Source: Pedobacter sp. (lineage in GTDB: Bacteria; Bacteroidota; Bacteroidia; Sphingobacteriales; Sphingobacteriaceae). From it: a stretch of 18,118 nucleotides of DNA. The notes under the pieces were generated by a model. It was not told where the DNA came from. It saw only the letters and a program-made list of their open reading frames with translations, and made no database searches. The translations under genes and the position numbers were made by a program. Shown here in pieces: positions 7,100-14,046 of the stretch (position 1 is its first letter; every line of letters begins with the position of its first letter). Where the stretch lies: NCBI GenBank assembly GCA_004295885.1, contig SEDG01000018.1, positions 1 through 18,118 of the forward strand, given 5' to 3'.

Positions 7100-7645
7100 A
7101 TAATTTTAAGCCAAGTTAAGTATTTATTTTAGAAGTGTAGAATGCTTTGCGAACCGCCTGCGAAATGAGTGAAGGTCGTTGGAATGAAGCTCGTCAGAGC
7201 GATACAACGATATGTTTTATGTAATAAAACACGAGGTTTGGAGGAATTGTTGAATAGTGCGCAGCACCTCAATAATTGTGACCAACCGAAGCCAGAGCGA
7301 TGCGCAGGTTCGCTGAAGAGTGGAAAGTGTTTAGATTTATCTGGATGCAGGGAACGAATGACTATGAGTGAACAAATTCTAGATAAATATAAGGACAGCT
7401 TTCACGGAGCAACCGAGGTTCAATATAAAAACCGTGACGAAACGAAGTTTTGGCGTGTGTTTTTTGTGAAACGAGCCTTGCGGAGTACCGCCTTACCTAA
7501 GACTGGCTCTGATAATTGCACAACCTTTTCCTAAGAACGAATTATCCGCAGTTCCGCTAATATAATTTCTAAGTTGCCTGACCACCAATCAATGACTTGA
7601 CGAAGCCTTTCCTCACTTAAGCCACTATTGAGGAAGAGGCTTTGT
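7100..7645. other. Hairpin-rich, G+C-richer intergenic stretch without a credible gene
   Basis: By hand count 7141-7560 is about 44% G+C, against roughly 30-35% in neighbouring coding DNA that I sampled. Hairpins follow one another: TGTTTTA/TAAAACA (around 7212-7230), GAGG...AATTGTTGA with TCAATAATT...CCAACC (around 7233-7288), ATTTATCT/AGATAAAT (around 7335-7388), TCACGG/CCGTGA (around 7402-7438), AATTAT/ATAATT (around 7541-7566), and CGAAGCCTTTCCTC with GAGGAAGAGGCTTTG (7601-7614 with 7630-7644, one bulge). A 121-codon frame at 7169-7534 has an unlikely composition and I do not accept it. This may be a large non-coding RNA or decayed mobile DNA. Confidence 0.35.
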
Positions 7646-7658
7646 AAAGGAATGTTAT

Positions 7659-8471
7659 TTAATGATTTTCTTCATTTATGAAAGAGATGTTATTCCAATA
7701 TTTGAGAAAAAGCTGCCCGTCTTCAGTAAGTTGATACTTGGTCATACCTTTTGCGCTTCTTTCTCTAATTTCGATAAATCCCTCTCTCAGTAGCACTTTA
7801 TAAACCTCCTTACCTTCATCCACATAGTTATCAATTAATAAATCATTTAAATCATCATTAAAACCTTCTAAATCCCAATCTCTAAATACCTTATCGGCAA
7901 CTCTTTTATAAGACGGCAGCTCTGACGTGGCATCTATTATTTTACGGCCTTCTAATTCTTCGTGAAGATAATCATACTCAGTTTCAGGTTTGCGAGGTAA
8001 AGCAGCAAGTTTCTCATCTAGGCGGTCTCTTTCATTTTGAATGGTAACCTTTGCTAACCTTTCTTCTTCAAGTCTCAACTCTAATTGCTTGATTACCTCT
8101 TGCAGTTTTATATAGTCCGACTTTAAAACAATCGAGCTCTTATCGGTCCACTTTGAAATAATTGGAAGAATTAGTTTTTCCTGTCCATCTGTTATTAATC
8201 TTGACACACTAAGTAGCAAATAAGTTAGGATTAATACTCCTAGAGTTATCATTACAACACTTACCATATTCCAAAAGAAGGAGGTGTTCTCAAAGTAAGT
8301 AGAGATATATTTCAAGCGTTGCTCAAGCTTAAAAGCACTGTCAAAATAGAACAAGCTGTAAACAAGCTTCCAATTCTTAATAAGCCAAACAACAATTAAA
8401 GTTCCCAAGAATGGATTTGTAGTCCGCTCCTTGAGATTATCTAGGATTGATTTGAATGTATCTTTTACCAT
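7659..8471 (-). CDS. Two-TM membrane protein with coiled coil and C-terminal winged-helix-like part
   Basis: The 270-residue protein starts MVKDTFKSILDNLKERTTNP, with NPF at 19-21, a membrane segment at about 23-43 (GTLIVVWLIKNWKLVYSLFYF) and a second at about 68-90 (MVSVVMITLGVLILTYLLL). A predicted coiled coil covers about 118-157. The C-terminal 100 residues (VYKVLLREGFIEIRE, then MTKYQLTEDGQLFLKYW) look like a winged-helix or helical sensing domain. The N-terminal 100 residues match the layout of the protein at 1568-2545: the same Arg-x2-Asn-Pro-Phe, the same Trp-Leu-Ile-x-Asn and the same spacing between membrane segments. The cytoplasmic parts differ. Function is unknown, and a shared membrane anchor or pore with swapped sensor parts is my inference. 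An IS110 copy sits directly upstream in the same orientation and may affect its expression. Confidence 0.75.
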   Translation of the reverse strand: MVKDTFKSILDNLKERTTNPFLGTLIVVWLIKNWKLVYSLFYFDSAFKLEQRLKYISTYFENTSFFWNMVSVVMITLGVLILTYLLLSVSRLITDGQEKLILPIISKWTDKSSIVLKSDYIKLQEVIKQLELRLEEERLAKVTIQNERDRLDEKLAALPRKPETEYDYLHEELEGRKIIDATSELPSYKRVADKVFRDWDLEGFNDDLNDLLIDNYVDEGKEVYKVLLREGFIEIRERSAKGMTKYQLTEDGQLFLKYWNNISFINEENH

Positions 8472-8556
8472 AACCGTTAATTTGAGCGGTAAGATAATGA
8501 AATGCTTTGAAATGGACGCCTCTGTAAATTCGTTACCATCTTATCCCACATCGCAA

Positions 8557-9603
8557 TCATTTAGCTTCAGTTGAGGCAATGTGATGTGAGTTATATTCCT
8601 CGGTGAAAACTCGGTTTTGCTTGACACAGGTAAAGATTCTTGTAATCAACTTAAAACGTATCGCATTGAGTACACTCATTTTAGGCTTACCATCTTTCTC
8701 AACCCTCCTTAAGTAGTATGCTCTTATTTCTGGATTATGTATGCTTGCCGAAAGTGCGCAAGTATGTAAAAGTGATTTAAGTTTCTTGTCTGCCATATGG
8801 GATACTTGTGTCTTGGACCTAACAGAGGAACCAGACTTATGTTCAAATGGAGCAACTCCTGCATAACAAGCAAACTTCCTTGGGTCATTGATGTTTATAA
8901 ATTCATTAGTGATTATGACTATTTGCAACGAGGTGACCTCACCCAGACCGGGTATCGACATTATCAACTTCATTAGGTTACATATCCTTTCATCTCCTCT
9001 CCATAGTTTCCTTATAAAACCTTCGAGTTCAATGATATCATTCCTTAGGGCCTGTAATGTACTGTTACACAAGCTTTGATTAAGTTCAGAATCGGATTTG
9101 TTGAGGAAGTGGTTCTCTTCAGAAAGAGGAGTTTTCAACGCCCCCTGTGTTGCAATCAGTCTGCCTCTTAAGGCAGCAAGCCTCGCAAGTTTATCAATTA
9201 TTGTTCTTCTTGAGCAAAACAATACAAGGTCATCCTTCCGTATGACCAGATATTTTGCAATTCGCTCAGCATCAACCCTATCCGACTTACCTCTCAAAAG
9301 TCCAAGCGAATTCTTGATTTGCACGGGGTTTTCCAACACGATATTGGCTTTAAGCTTTTCCAAGGTATTAATCAAGTGATTGCAATAGATACCTGTTCGT
9401 TCCATCCCAAATAAAGTAGAAGCTATTGTTAGTTGGTTTTCCTCTTTTAATTGTTTGATTAATGCTTTAATCTCGTAAGGTTCATTTGCAATTTTATAGT
9501 GCCCAACAAATGTGTTTCTCACCATTAAAACAACGTCTAGGTCGCTCTTTGAGACATCAATACCTATAAAGAAGTTATATCTCCAAGTCTTTGATTTTGT
9601 CAT
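8557..9603 (-). CDS. IS110-family transposase
   Basis: The 348-residue protein is the normal family length and shows no frameshift. The N-terminal RuvC-like DEDD domain has GIDVSK (Asp15), GMERTG (Glu68) and KSDRVDAERIA (Asp108 and Asp111). The C-terminal Transposase_20 domain has IPGLGEVTSLQIV, FACYAGVAPFEHKSGSS with the serine cluster at 257-260 that provides the nucleophile, and a helical end (HMADKKLKSLLHTCALSA). IS110 enzymes are RNA-guided recombinases that join donor and target through a bridge RNA made from the element's own non-coding end. All catalytic residues I know of are present, so the copy may be active. It reads toward the membrane gene at 7659-8471. Confidence 0.95.
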   Translation of the reverse strand: MTKSKTWRYNFFIGIDVSKSDLDVVLMVRNTFVGHYKIANEPYEIKALIKQLKEENQLTIASTLFGMERTGIYCNHLINTLEKLKANIVLENPVQIKNSLGLLRGKSDRVDAERIAKYLVIRKDDLVLFCSRRTIIDKLARLAALRGRLIATQGALKTPLSEENHFLNKSDSELNQSLCNSTLQALRNDIIELEGFIRKLWRGDERICNLMKLIMSIPGLGEVTSLQIVIITNEFININDPRKFACYAGVAPFEHKSGSSVRSKTQVSHMADKKLKSLLHTCALSASIHNPEIRAYYLRRVEKDGKPKMSVLNAIRFKLITRIFTCVKQNRVFTEEYNSHHIASTEAK

Positions 9604-9624
9604 TGTATAAATATTAACCCTTCA

Positions 9625-9779
9625 ACAGTCAGGCACTCATCCCAGCCATAGTTCTTATCTAAGTGCACGATAGTTCGACCTGACTGTGTCTAATTCATTA
9701 ATTTAATTAAGTCTTATCCCACTAATAAGTTCTTCACTAGAATTTCATTTAGTTCTTCTTAATTAATCACTCATTAGAC
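9625..9779 (-). ncRNA. Candidate IS110 bridge RNA
   Basis: Two stem-loops with internal loops follow each other upstream of the transposase, as in described bridge RNAs. Hairpin A pairs 9688-9694 with 9773-9779 (GTCTAAT/ATTAGAC), then 9703-9711 with 9758-9766 (TTAATTAAG/CTTAATTAA), then ACTAA with TTAGT (9721-9725/9749-9753), leaving an internal loop at 9712-9720. Hairpin B pairs ACAGTCAGG with CCTGACTGT (9625-9633/9679-9687, 9 perfect pairs) and CACT with AGTG (9634-9637/9662-9665). The hairpin A loop region holds the 11-mer also found beside the IS right end (8539-8549), as expected of a guide. A small 5' hairpin, CTCA/TGAG (9816-9825), may belong to it. Exact RNA ends are unknown. Confidence 0.6.
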
Positions 9780-9875
9780 TTGAAGGTTATTTTTATGCTT
9801 TTTCCTATCTGCCCACTCAAATGAGCTCTCTAATTTTAATCCTATAACAACGTAGATGTGGCTAATGTGATACCT

Positions 9876-10100
9876 TTATTTTCCATTTAAATCAACATCT
9901 GAATCTTCCTGTGGAATTAAACGATTATTCTTCAAATAGATGTTCTTTACCTCCTTATAGAAATCAGCAAACCTTCCAGTTTTTAATAAATCTTTAAATG
10001 CCCATATAAAGAACCCAAAACGATTAGGGTCGGCGATATCTTTAGGTTTTGTAGAGGTAAGAGCGAACTCATCTTTGTCTAGCTTCCTGTGTTTATTCAT
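9876..10100 (-). CDS. Small protein of unknown function
   Basis: A 74-residue soluble protein, rich in Lys and Asp, with an aromatic middle (NRFGFFIWAFKDLLKTGRFADFYKEV). The opening MNKHRKLDKDEFALTSTKP is charged. It begins 15 bp after the stop codon of the 107-residue gene and is probably co-transcribed with it. I recognise no domain. The IS110 left end lies a short distance past its stop codon. Confidence 0.55.
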   Translation of the reverse strand: MNKHRKLDKDEFALTSTKPKDIADPNRFGFFIWAFKDLLKTGRFADFYKEVKNIYLKNNRLIPQEDSDVDLNGK

Positions 10101-10115
10101 AGCTTTATCTATTAT

Positions 10116-10439
10116 TCAACGGGGCTCGTTTAGTCTGGTGAACCTATACCCTGTACTTCTCTCCACGTCATTAACAAAGCCATAAACAGCAGTTAATACG
10201 AATTGCATCGTTGTTCGTTGTCCGCACCATAATACATCTTTTAAGGCGAATCTATTAGTTCGATAATATCTTATAAAATCAACAATTGCATTTTCAGCCT
10301 TTAGGCGTTCATCAACAGTCATTTTCCCTTGTTTCTTATCTAAAACATCAGCTAGATTTGTGATTTCATCAAAAACAGTTTGAGCCATTAAATCAAACTT
10401 ATCTTGTTTGTTTCTATATAAAACATTCAATAGTCCCAT
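10116..10439 (-). CDS. Small helical protein of unknown function
   Basis: This is a 107-residue, mostly helical protein: MGLLNVLYRNKQDKFDLMAQ, a helix with DEITNLADVLDKKQ, AENAIVDFIRYYRTNRFALK, and a C-terminal part with TMQFVLTAVYGFVNDVERST ending in RFTRLNEPR. There is no signal peptide. The hydrophobic helix near the C-terminus could be a buried helix rather than a membrane span. It is first of a two-gene unit. The interleaved inverted repeats at 10486-10633 fill its upstream region and could control it. I assign no function. Confidence 0.6.
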   Translation of the reverse strand: MGLLNVLYRNKQDKFDLMAQTVFDEITNLADVLDKKQGKMTVDERLKAENAIVDFIRYYRTNRFALKDVLWCGQRTTMQFVLTAVYGFVNDVERSTGYRFTRLNEPR

Positions 10440-10485
10440 CTTAGTTTAAGGTTATGTATCGAATGTCCTTATCGATAGTTTAAAA

Positions 10486-10633
10486 TGCATAAAGCGCAGG
10501 ACTGAGCATTTGTCTGCGTCTAAGAGGCTCTGGAAAAGCCCGACAACAACAAACAAGTCAGCACCTGCGCTTTATGCACAGGCGTGAACTTATCTGCTCT
10601 TGTTGTCTTTGTAATTTTCCAGATTTCTTAGAC
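10486..10633. repeat. Two interleaved long inverted repeats (A-B-A'-B')
   Basis: Repeat A, TGCATAAAGCGCAGG (10486-10500), is perfectly inverted at 10564-10578, with further CTGA/TCAG pairing inside. Repeat B is three perfect blocks: GTCTAAGA (10518-10525) with 10626-10633, TCTGGAAAA (10529-10537) with 10615-10623, and GACAACAA (10542-10549) with 10600-10607. A and B cross each other, so the two helices either form a pseudoknot or are alternatives. The 10440-10711 gap has no gene. It lies upstream of the 10116-10439 gene on the minus strand. Confidence 0.75.
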
Positions 10634-10711
10634 AAGAACATAAAGCTTACGCTTATATCTTAATTAGTATTTCTCTATTTTCGTTTACTCTTATATGTCT
10701 TAATTCTTGAT

Positions 10712-10933
10712 TTATGTAAAGATAATAAGGTTAAATGAATTATTGAGAATTGAGTTGGTTTTAATTAAACCCTCTTGATAGAATCTCATTTCATCATCAA
10801 TCCTATCGCCAAACTTCATCTCAGCAAATAATCCTCGAATTCTGTTTCGTTGCTCTTCTGTTGCAAGCTCTAACATTTCCTGTAAAATGTCAGTTGCGTA
10901 CTTAAGCAGTTGGTGTGTTCTTAAATGTGTCAT
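10712..10933 (-). CDS. Small helical protein of unknown function
   Basis: A 73-residue protein. The first two thirds form a clean amphipathic pair of helices (THQLLKYATDILQEMLELAT, then EQRNRIRGLFAEMKFG), followed by a short tail (NSILNNSFNLIIFT). Codon pattern and orientation fit its neighbours. It starts 76 bp after the stop codon of the 173-residue gene and ends about 80 bp before the interleaved repeats. It could bind DNA or another element protein, but nothing in it proves that. Confidence 0.5.
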   Translation of the reverse strand: MTHLRTHQLLKYATDILQEMLELATEEQRNRIRGLFAEMKFGDRIDDEMRFYQEGLIKTNSILNNSFNLIIFT

Positions 10934-11009
10934 CTTAATTGGATTTAATTATCAATTTGGTTAAAAGAAGGATTAAGGCTCACCACAATGCCTTAATCCA
11001 ATTCTAAAT

Positions 11010-11531
11010 TTAGTTTGTTTCAGCCTTCTCAAGTGGTGCTGTAATGATACTGGTGTATTCTGTTTCTCCCTCTATAACCCTGCGGTAATAAAGGTTGTGT
11101 ACATCGCCTGCTAGAAAATCAACACGTAATGCATATTCAATACCAGTAGTATTATCATTTGATTGCGTGATTTTATATGCTTCTCTAACAAGCATATTGG
11201 TTAAGCCGTTACCAAACTTTGTTAAGCTTTCTTCGTCTAGTGAGATAAAAATATAGCTCTTACCTTCCTTACTGTTTGATAAGGTAATGTTCCAGAAGTG
11301 GCAAATAAATTCACTTACAAGATTTGCATTTGTTTCATTCTTGTTGTGGTCAACCATCACATAGGTACGGTACTTTGTCATTTCGAACTTCTTTAACAGT
11401 TCGCTCGCAACAGCTGTAATTCCTGTAAATGCTTTTAACACTTCTGCATTGTTGCTTTGAAGTGCTGCGTCAATCATTACAAACTGAGTTTTAGCTTGTG
11501 GGGTTTGTTGTTGTCTTTTTTGATTTCTCAT
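11010..11531 (-). CDS. Protein of unknown function (173 residues)
   Basis: The protein opens with a basic, Gln-rich tail (MRNQKRQQQTPQAKTQ), then has a helix (NAEVLKAFTGITAVASELLKKF), a strand (YRTYVMVDH), another helix (ANLVSEFICHFWNI), and a strand-rich second half (SYIFISLDEESLTKF, YALRVDFLAGDVHNLYYRRV). There is no membrane segment and no motif I can name. It is the first gene of the small-gene block. An intrinsic terminator (11570-11598) sits only about 40 bp before its ATG, which hints at control by attenuation or at a promoter in the short remaining spacer. Confidence 0.6.
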   Translation of the reverse strand: MRNQKRQQQTPQAKTQFVMIDAALQSNNAEVLKAFTGITAVASELLKKFEMTKYRTYVMVDHNKNETNANLVSEFICHFWNITLSNSKEGKSYIFISLDEESLTKFGNGLTNMLVREAYKITQSNDNTTGIEYALRVDFLAGDVHNLYYRRVIEGETEYTSIITAPLEKAETN

Positions 11532-11569
11532 TTTAAAAGGGTTCTAAAGATTTATAAAATCGGGTTATA

Positions 11570-11598
11570 TAAAAAAAGCCTAGAAATCATCTAGGCTT
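11570..11598 (-). terminator. Intrinsic terminator just upstream of the 173-residue gene
   Basis: A perfect 9-bp stem, AAGCCTAGA (11576-11584) and TCTAGGCTT (11590-11598), has a 5-base loop and, read on the minus strand, ends in a run of seven T (opposite 11571-11577). It would stop transcripts from the helicase side. If the promoter lies upstream of it, it would act as an attenuator for the following gene. Confidence 0.7.
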
Positions 11599-12041
11599 GG
11601 TTAATTCTAATCGGAATATTGGTAATAGGAGAATGGATTTTGGTTCATCTAAACCCAGAAAATGGCTTTCTAAAAGTAAACGTCGTAGATGCTTAGATAT
11701 GTCAAATTTTGGGTTTCACTTTTAAAAGGCTATCGACCCATTTTCGATTTTGTGCAGTTTCCTTCTGCCGTCCTGTTCTTTTCTCTCACGGAACTCACAG
11801 GGAGTATTCTTTCATTCCTTTTACTTTCACTTACAATGCGGAAGGGGGAATGATGTGAGATAGGTTTTAAGCGCTTGGAACTTAGGTTATTTATAATATA
11901 GAAAAATAAAAAATTTGAGAGCCGAATAGAAGCGTTTGCTTAAATTATAAAGTGTCATAAAAGTTGAAATTCTGCTTGACTAGTATAGATAGACAACTCG
12001 AAAGCCAACTTTTATGACAAGTTCGTTTTATAAGATTAACA
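11599..12041. other. Hairpin-rich intergenic stretch between helicase and small genes
   Basis: No credible gene is present. Stem-loops follow in order: GAAAATGG with CCATTTTC (11658-11665/11738-11745) enclosing TAAAAGT with ACTTTTA (11671-11677/11718-11724); CTCACA with TGTGAG (11794-11799/11854-11859) enclosing CATTCC with GGAATG (11813-11818/11847-11852); and a 14-bp repeat at 11953-12019. With the terminator at 11570-11598 this makes four hairpins in about 450 bp. It could be a structured leader, a non-coding RNA or a replication or processing site. Confidence 0.4.
11953..12019. repeat. Perfect 14-bp inverted repeat after the helicase gene
   Basis: TGTCATAAAAGTTG (11953-11966) is exactly inverted at 12006-12019 with 39 bases between. 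It starts 22 bp past the stop codon of the helicase-like gene and may end its transcript, although no U run follows. The half-site TTTTATGACA also occurs before the gene at 13948-13957. Confidence 0.65.
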
Positions 12042-13862
12042 TTAGGCTATCAATTCAAAGTTCTTTCCTTCAATTTTAAAAGCCGCCTGTCTTTTGCCAT
12101 TGTTATCGGTAAGGCGGTCTTCCTTGATTTGATATAGCCCTAATGTTTCCAACTGGTTGGCTTTAGCTTTCATAACATTACCATTGTTATCTAAGTATTC
12201 ATATTTAACATATAGTGGTTGCAAAGCTTCTTTTAAAAAGCTCTTAAGGTATTTGCAATTGACATTTAATATCTTGTCAAGCTCAGCGGTTATTTTGTTT
12301 AGAGCATTTCTGTTGTTCAATTGTATAAGTTCTGTTTTCATAAGTTCGTCATCGTAGTTTAGTTGTTTTATTCTTGCTATGCCTAGTATCAATAATGATT
12401 GGAACAGTATGCTATACTTATTTTCCAATTTCTGGATTATAAGGCTAGCAGTCCCGTATTTGTATTTCTCAGGATTGTTCCTATATTCTATAAATTGGTC
12501 AATCACATATTTGTTGATAGACTGCTTACTCTCATCTTTACATTCCTCCACATCTAATTCACATCCATACAGTTTGGTTTTATAGTTTGCTTCCTTCCAC
12601 GCAGTTTGTAAAGCATTGATATTTGTGTAGTGACTTAGCGTCCAAGCTTCATAAATGAACTGGTTAACTTTAAAATGTGCCAATTCTGGAATACCAAGTT
12701 CATTTGTAGTATATTGAGATATAAACTCGTCCATCATTGATGGCTTAGCAATGCCAGCCTGTACCATACTGTTTCTGTGCTCTTTGTATATTTTCACAAA
12801 GTCTACCGCTTCAAACATAACTCGTTTCTCAATTTGTGCAAAGGTTTCCTCAAAGTGCTTCTCCTTATTAAAATCATTTGTGATATGCAGAATTTCATAT
12901 GGCTTCTTATCCCTTAACCTTCCAATGCATTGAACAGCTTTAATAGGGATACTAATTAAGGTGTGTGGTCTTGCAGTATCAGTTACAATGATAATAGTAG
13001 TGTTGTAGTCGTCGAACATATCCCAACCTTCAATATACCTGCAGGTGTATAGGTTAAACCTTTTATACTCACCCTTTTTGGGTTCAGCTTTGAAATATTG
13101 ATTAAGGTTGAACAATTTGATGTGATTCTCTTCCGCGTCAGCACAGAAGATATTCACATCTGTAATGCCAGTATTTTTGACGACCTTAAAACATTCTGTT
13201 ACCGAATTAAAGAAGATGTGTACATTGCCCTTGAAGTTATTCTTCTTAATCAATTCTTCTAATGCAGTTCTAGGCTTTTTACAAGAAATAATATTTACTT
13301 TTCCTCTAGAACCTCCATATACAATTTTGTACTTCTGTAGTTTTATTATTCTTGGGTCTGTGTAGGGGAATGGAGTTGCAGAACCCATAGCAATCTTTTT
13401 AAACTGGAAAACGTGACTGATGGGATTGAGTATCATTTTCCTGAACTTCTCACTTGCGTAGCAGTGCGATTCGTCCAATAGGCAGAAGAATTCATCCTGT
13501 AGCATTTTCAATAGACCAGCATCACTTGCTTTTTTTATCAAGACAGGAAAACTTTCTGGGGTTACAAATATCTTTTTATTGACTTGATTGCTTTTAAGGA
13601 AGGCAGTAATGTCTTCTCTCTGTTCGTGGTAGATAGAAGCAATAATGTGTCCTTTTGCTTCCCATTCTTTGGCTTTTAGTATTATGGTATTAACTTGAGG
13701 GTTAATGATAATACTATTCCTAGGAGCTTTTATCTCAGCGGTTGTTAAACCATTTCCTGTTTCTGTTTTATCTATGTCACTGTTGTGGGGAATTAACCCA
13801 TTTAAGAAAACGTCGCTTAGCTTTGCATTTTTTGTTGCTTTGATTTTAATGGTTGTATTCAC
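12042..13862 (-). CDS. DEAH-type SF2 helicase-like protein with degenerate Walker A
   Basis: The 606-residue protein has a recognisable superfamily 2 order. There is a P-loop-like ETGNGLTT at 34-41 followed by a strand (NSIIINPQV), a DEAH box variant LLDESH at 128-133, motif III GSATP at 160-164, a second RecA-like part (VHIFFNSV, then YIEGWDMFDDY), and motif VI QCIGRLRD at about 311-318. The usual GKT lysine of Walker A is replaced (Gly-Leu-Thr-Thr), so ATP binding may be altered or lost. I have the impression that relatives in Bacteroidota mobile elements share such a variant. The C-terminal 290 residues are helical and unassigned. It may serve element replication or transfer. It is transcribed away from the control region at 13863-14409. 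Confidence 0.7.
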   Translation of the reverse strand: MNTTIKIKATKNAKLSDVFLNGLIPHNSDIDKTETGNGLTTAEIKAPRNSIIINPQVNTIILKAKEWEAKGHIIASIYHEQREDITAFLKSNQVNKKIFVTPESFPVLIKKASDAGLLKMLQDEFFCLLDESHCYASEKFRKMILNPISHVFQFKKIAMGSATPFPYTDPRIIKLQKYKIVYGGSRGKVNIISCKKPRTALEELIKKNNFKGNVHIFFNSVTECFKVVKNTGITDVNIFCADAEENHIKLFNLNQYFKAEPKKGEYKRFNLYTCRYIEGWDMFDDYNTTIIIVTDTARPHTLISIPIKAVQCIGRLRDKKPYEILHITNDFNKEKHFEETFAQIEKRVMFEAVDFVKIYKEHRNSMVQAGIAKPSMMDEFISQYTTNELGIPELAHFKVNQFIYEAWTLSHYTNINALQTAWKEANYKTKLYGCELDVEECKDESKQSINKYVIDQFIEYRNNPEKYKYGTASLIIQKLENKYSILFQSLLILGIARIKQLNYDDELMKTELIQLNNRNALNKITAELDKILNVNCKYLKSFLKEALQPLYVKYEYLDNNGNVMKAKANQLETLGLYQIKEDRLTDNNGKRQAAFKIEGKNFELIA

Positions 13863-13966
13863 TTCAAAATTTGATTTGGATATAAGTTTCTTATCTAATC
13901 CTTACCAAGCATCTAAAAAGTTCTGTGAATCTGCGTAAAAGCTAAATTTTTATGACAGTTGATTGC

Positions 13967-13996
13967 AAACAAAAAGGCAGTATGAGAACCTGCCTT
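13967..13996 (-). terminator. Intrinsic terminator in the helicase leader, possible attenuator
   Basis: AAGGCAG (13974-13980) and CTGCCTT (13990-13996) form a perfect 7-bp stem with a 9-base loop, and on the minus strand it runs into CTTTTTGTTTG. It lies about 110 bp before the helicase ATG and downstream of the likely promoter box at 14039-14046, so it may regulate the gene by premature termination. Confidence 0.65.
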
Positions 13997-14038
13997 ATGT
14001 TGTACTTATATCGTAATGTTTAACTTTTGAAGTGATTA

Positions 14039-14046
14039 CAAAGGTA
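14039..14046 (-). promoter_or_regulatory. Candidate -7 box TACCTTTG for the helicase gene
   Basis: The minus-strand TACCTTTG fits TAnnTTTG exactly. A T-rich stretch lies at the expected -33 position, without a clear TTTG. Transcription from here would give a leader of about 170 nt containing the terminator at 13967-13996. Confidence 0.4.

Larger units (their letters stand above)
8539..9830 (-). mobile_element. IS110-family insertion sequence (ends approximate)
   Basis: The element consists of a full-length IS110-type transposase gene and a long upstream non-coding end with bridge-RNA-like folding. IS110 elements have no terminal inverted repeats and make no ordinary target duplication, so the exact ends cannot be read off. 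The right end should lie just past the stop codon (about 8525-8550), and the left end somewhere between 9780 and 9850. An 11-base sequence, TCTTATCCCAC, is shared by 8539-8549 and by the folded region at 9712-9722. Confidence 0.7.

Noticed and set aside
7169..7534. 121-codon frame on the plus strand
   Set aside because: It lies in hairpin-rich DNA, has an odd Cys- and Arg-rich composition without a domain-like pattern, and the frame is explained by the higher G+C there.
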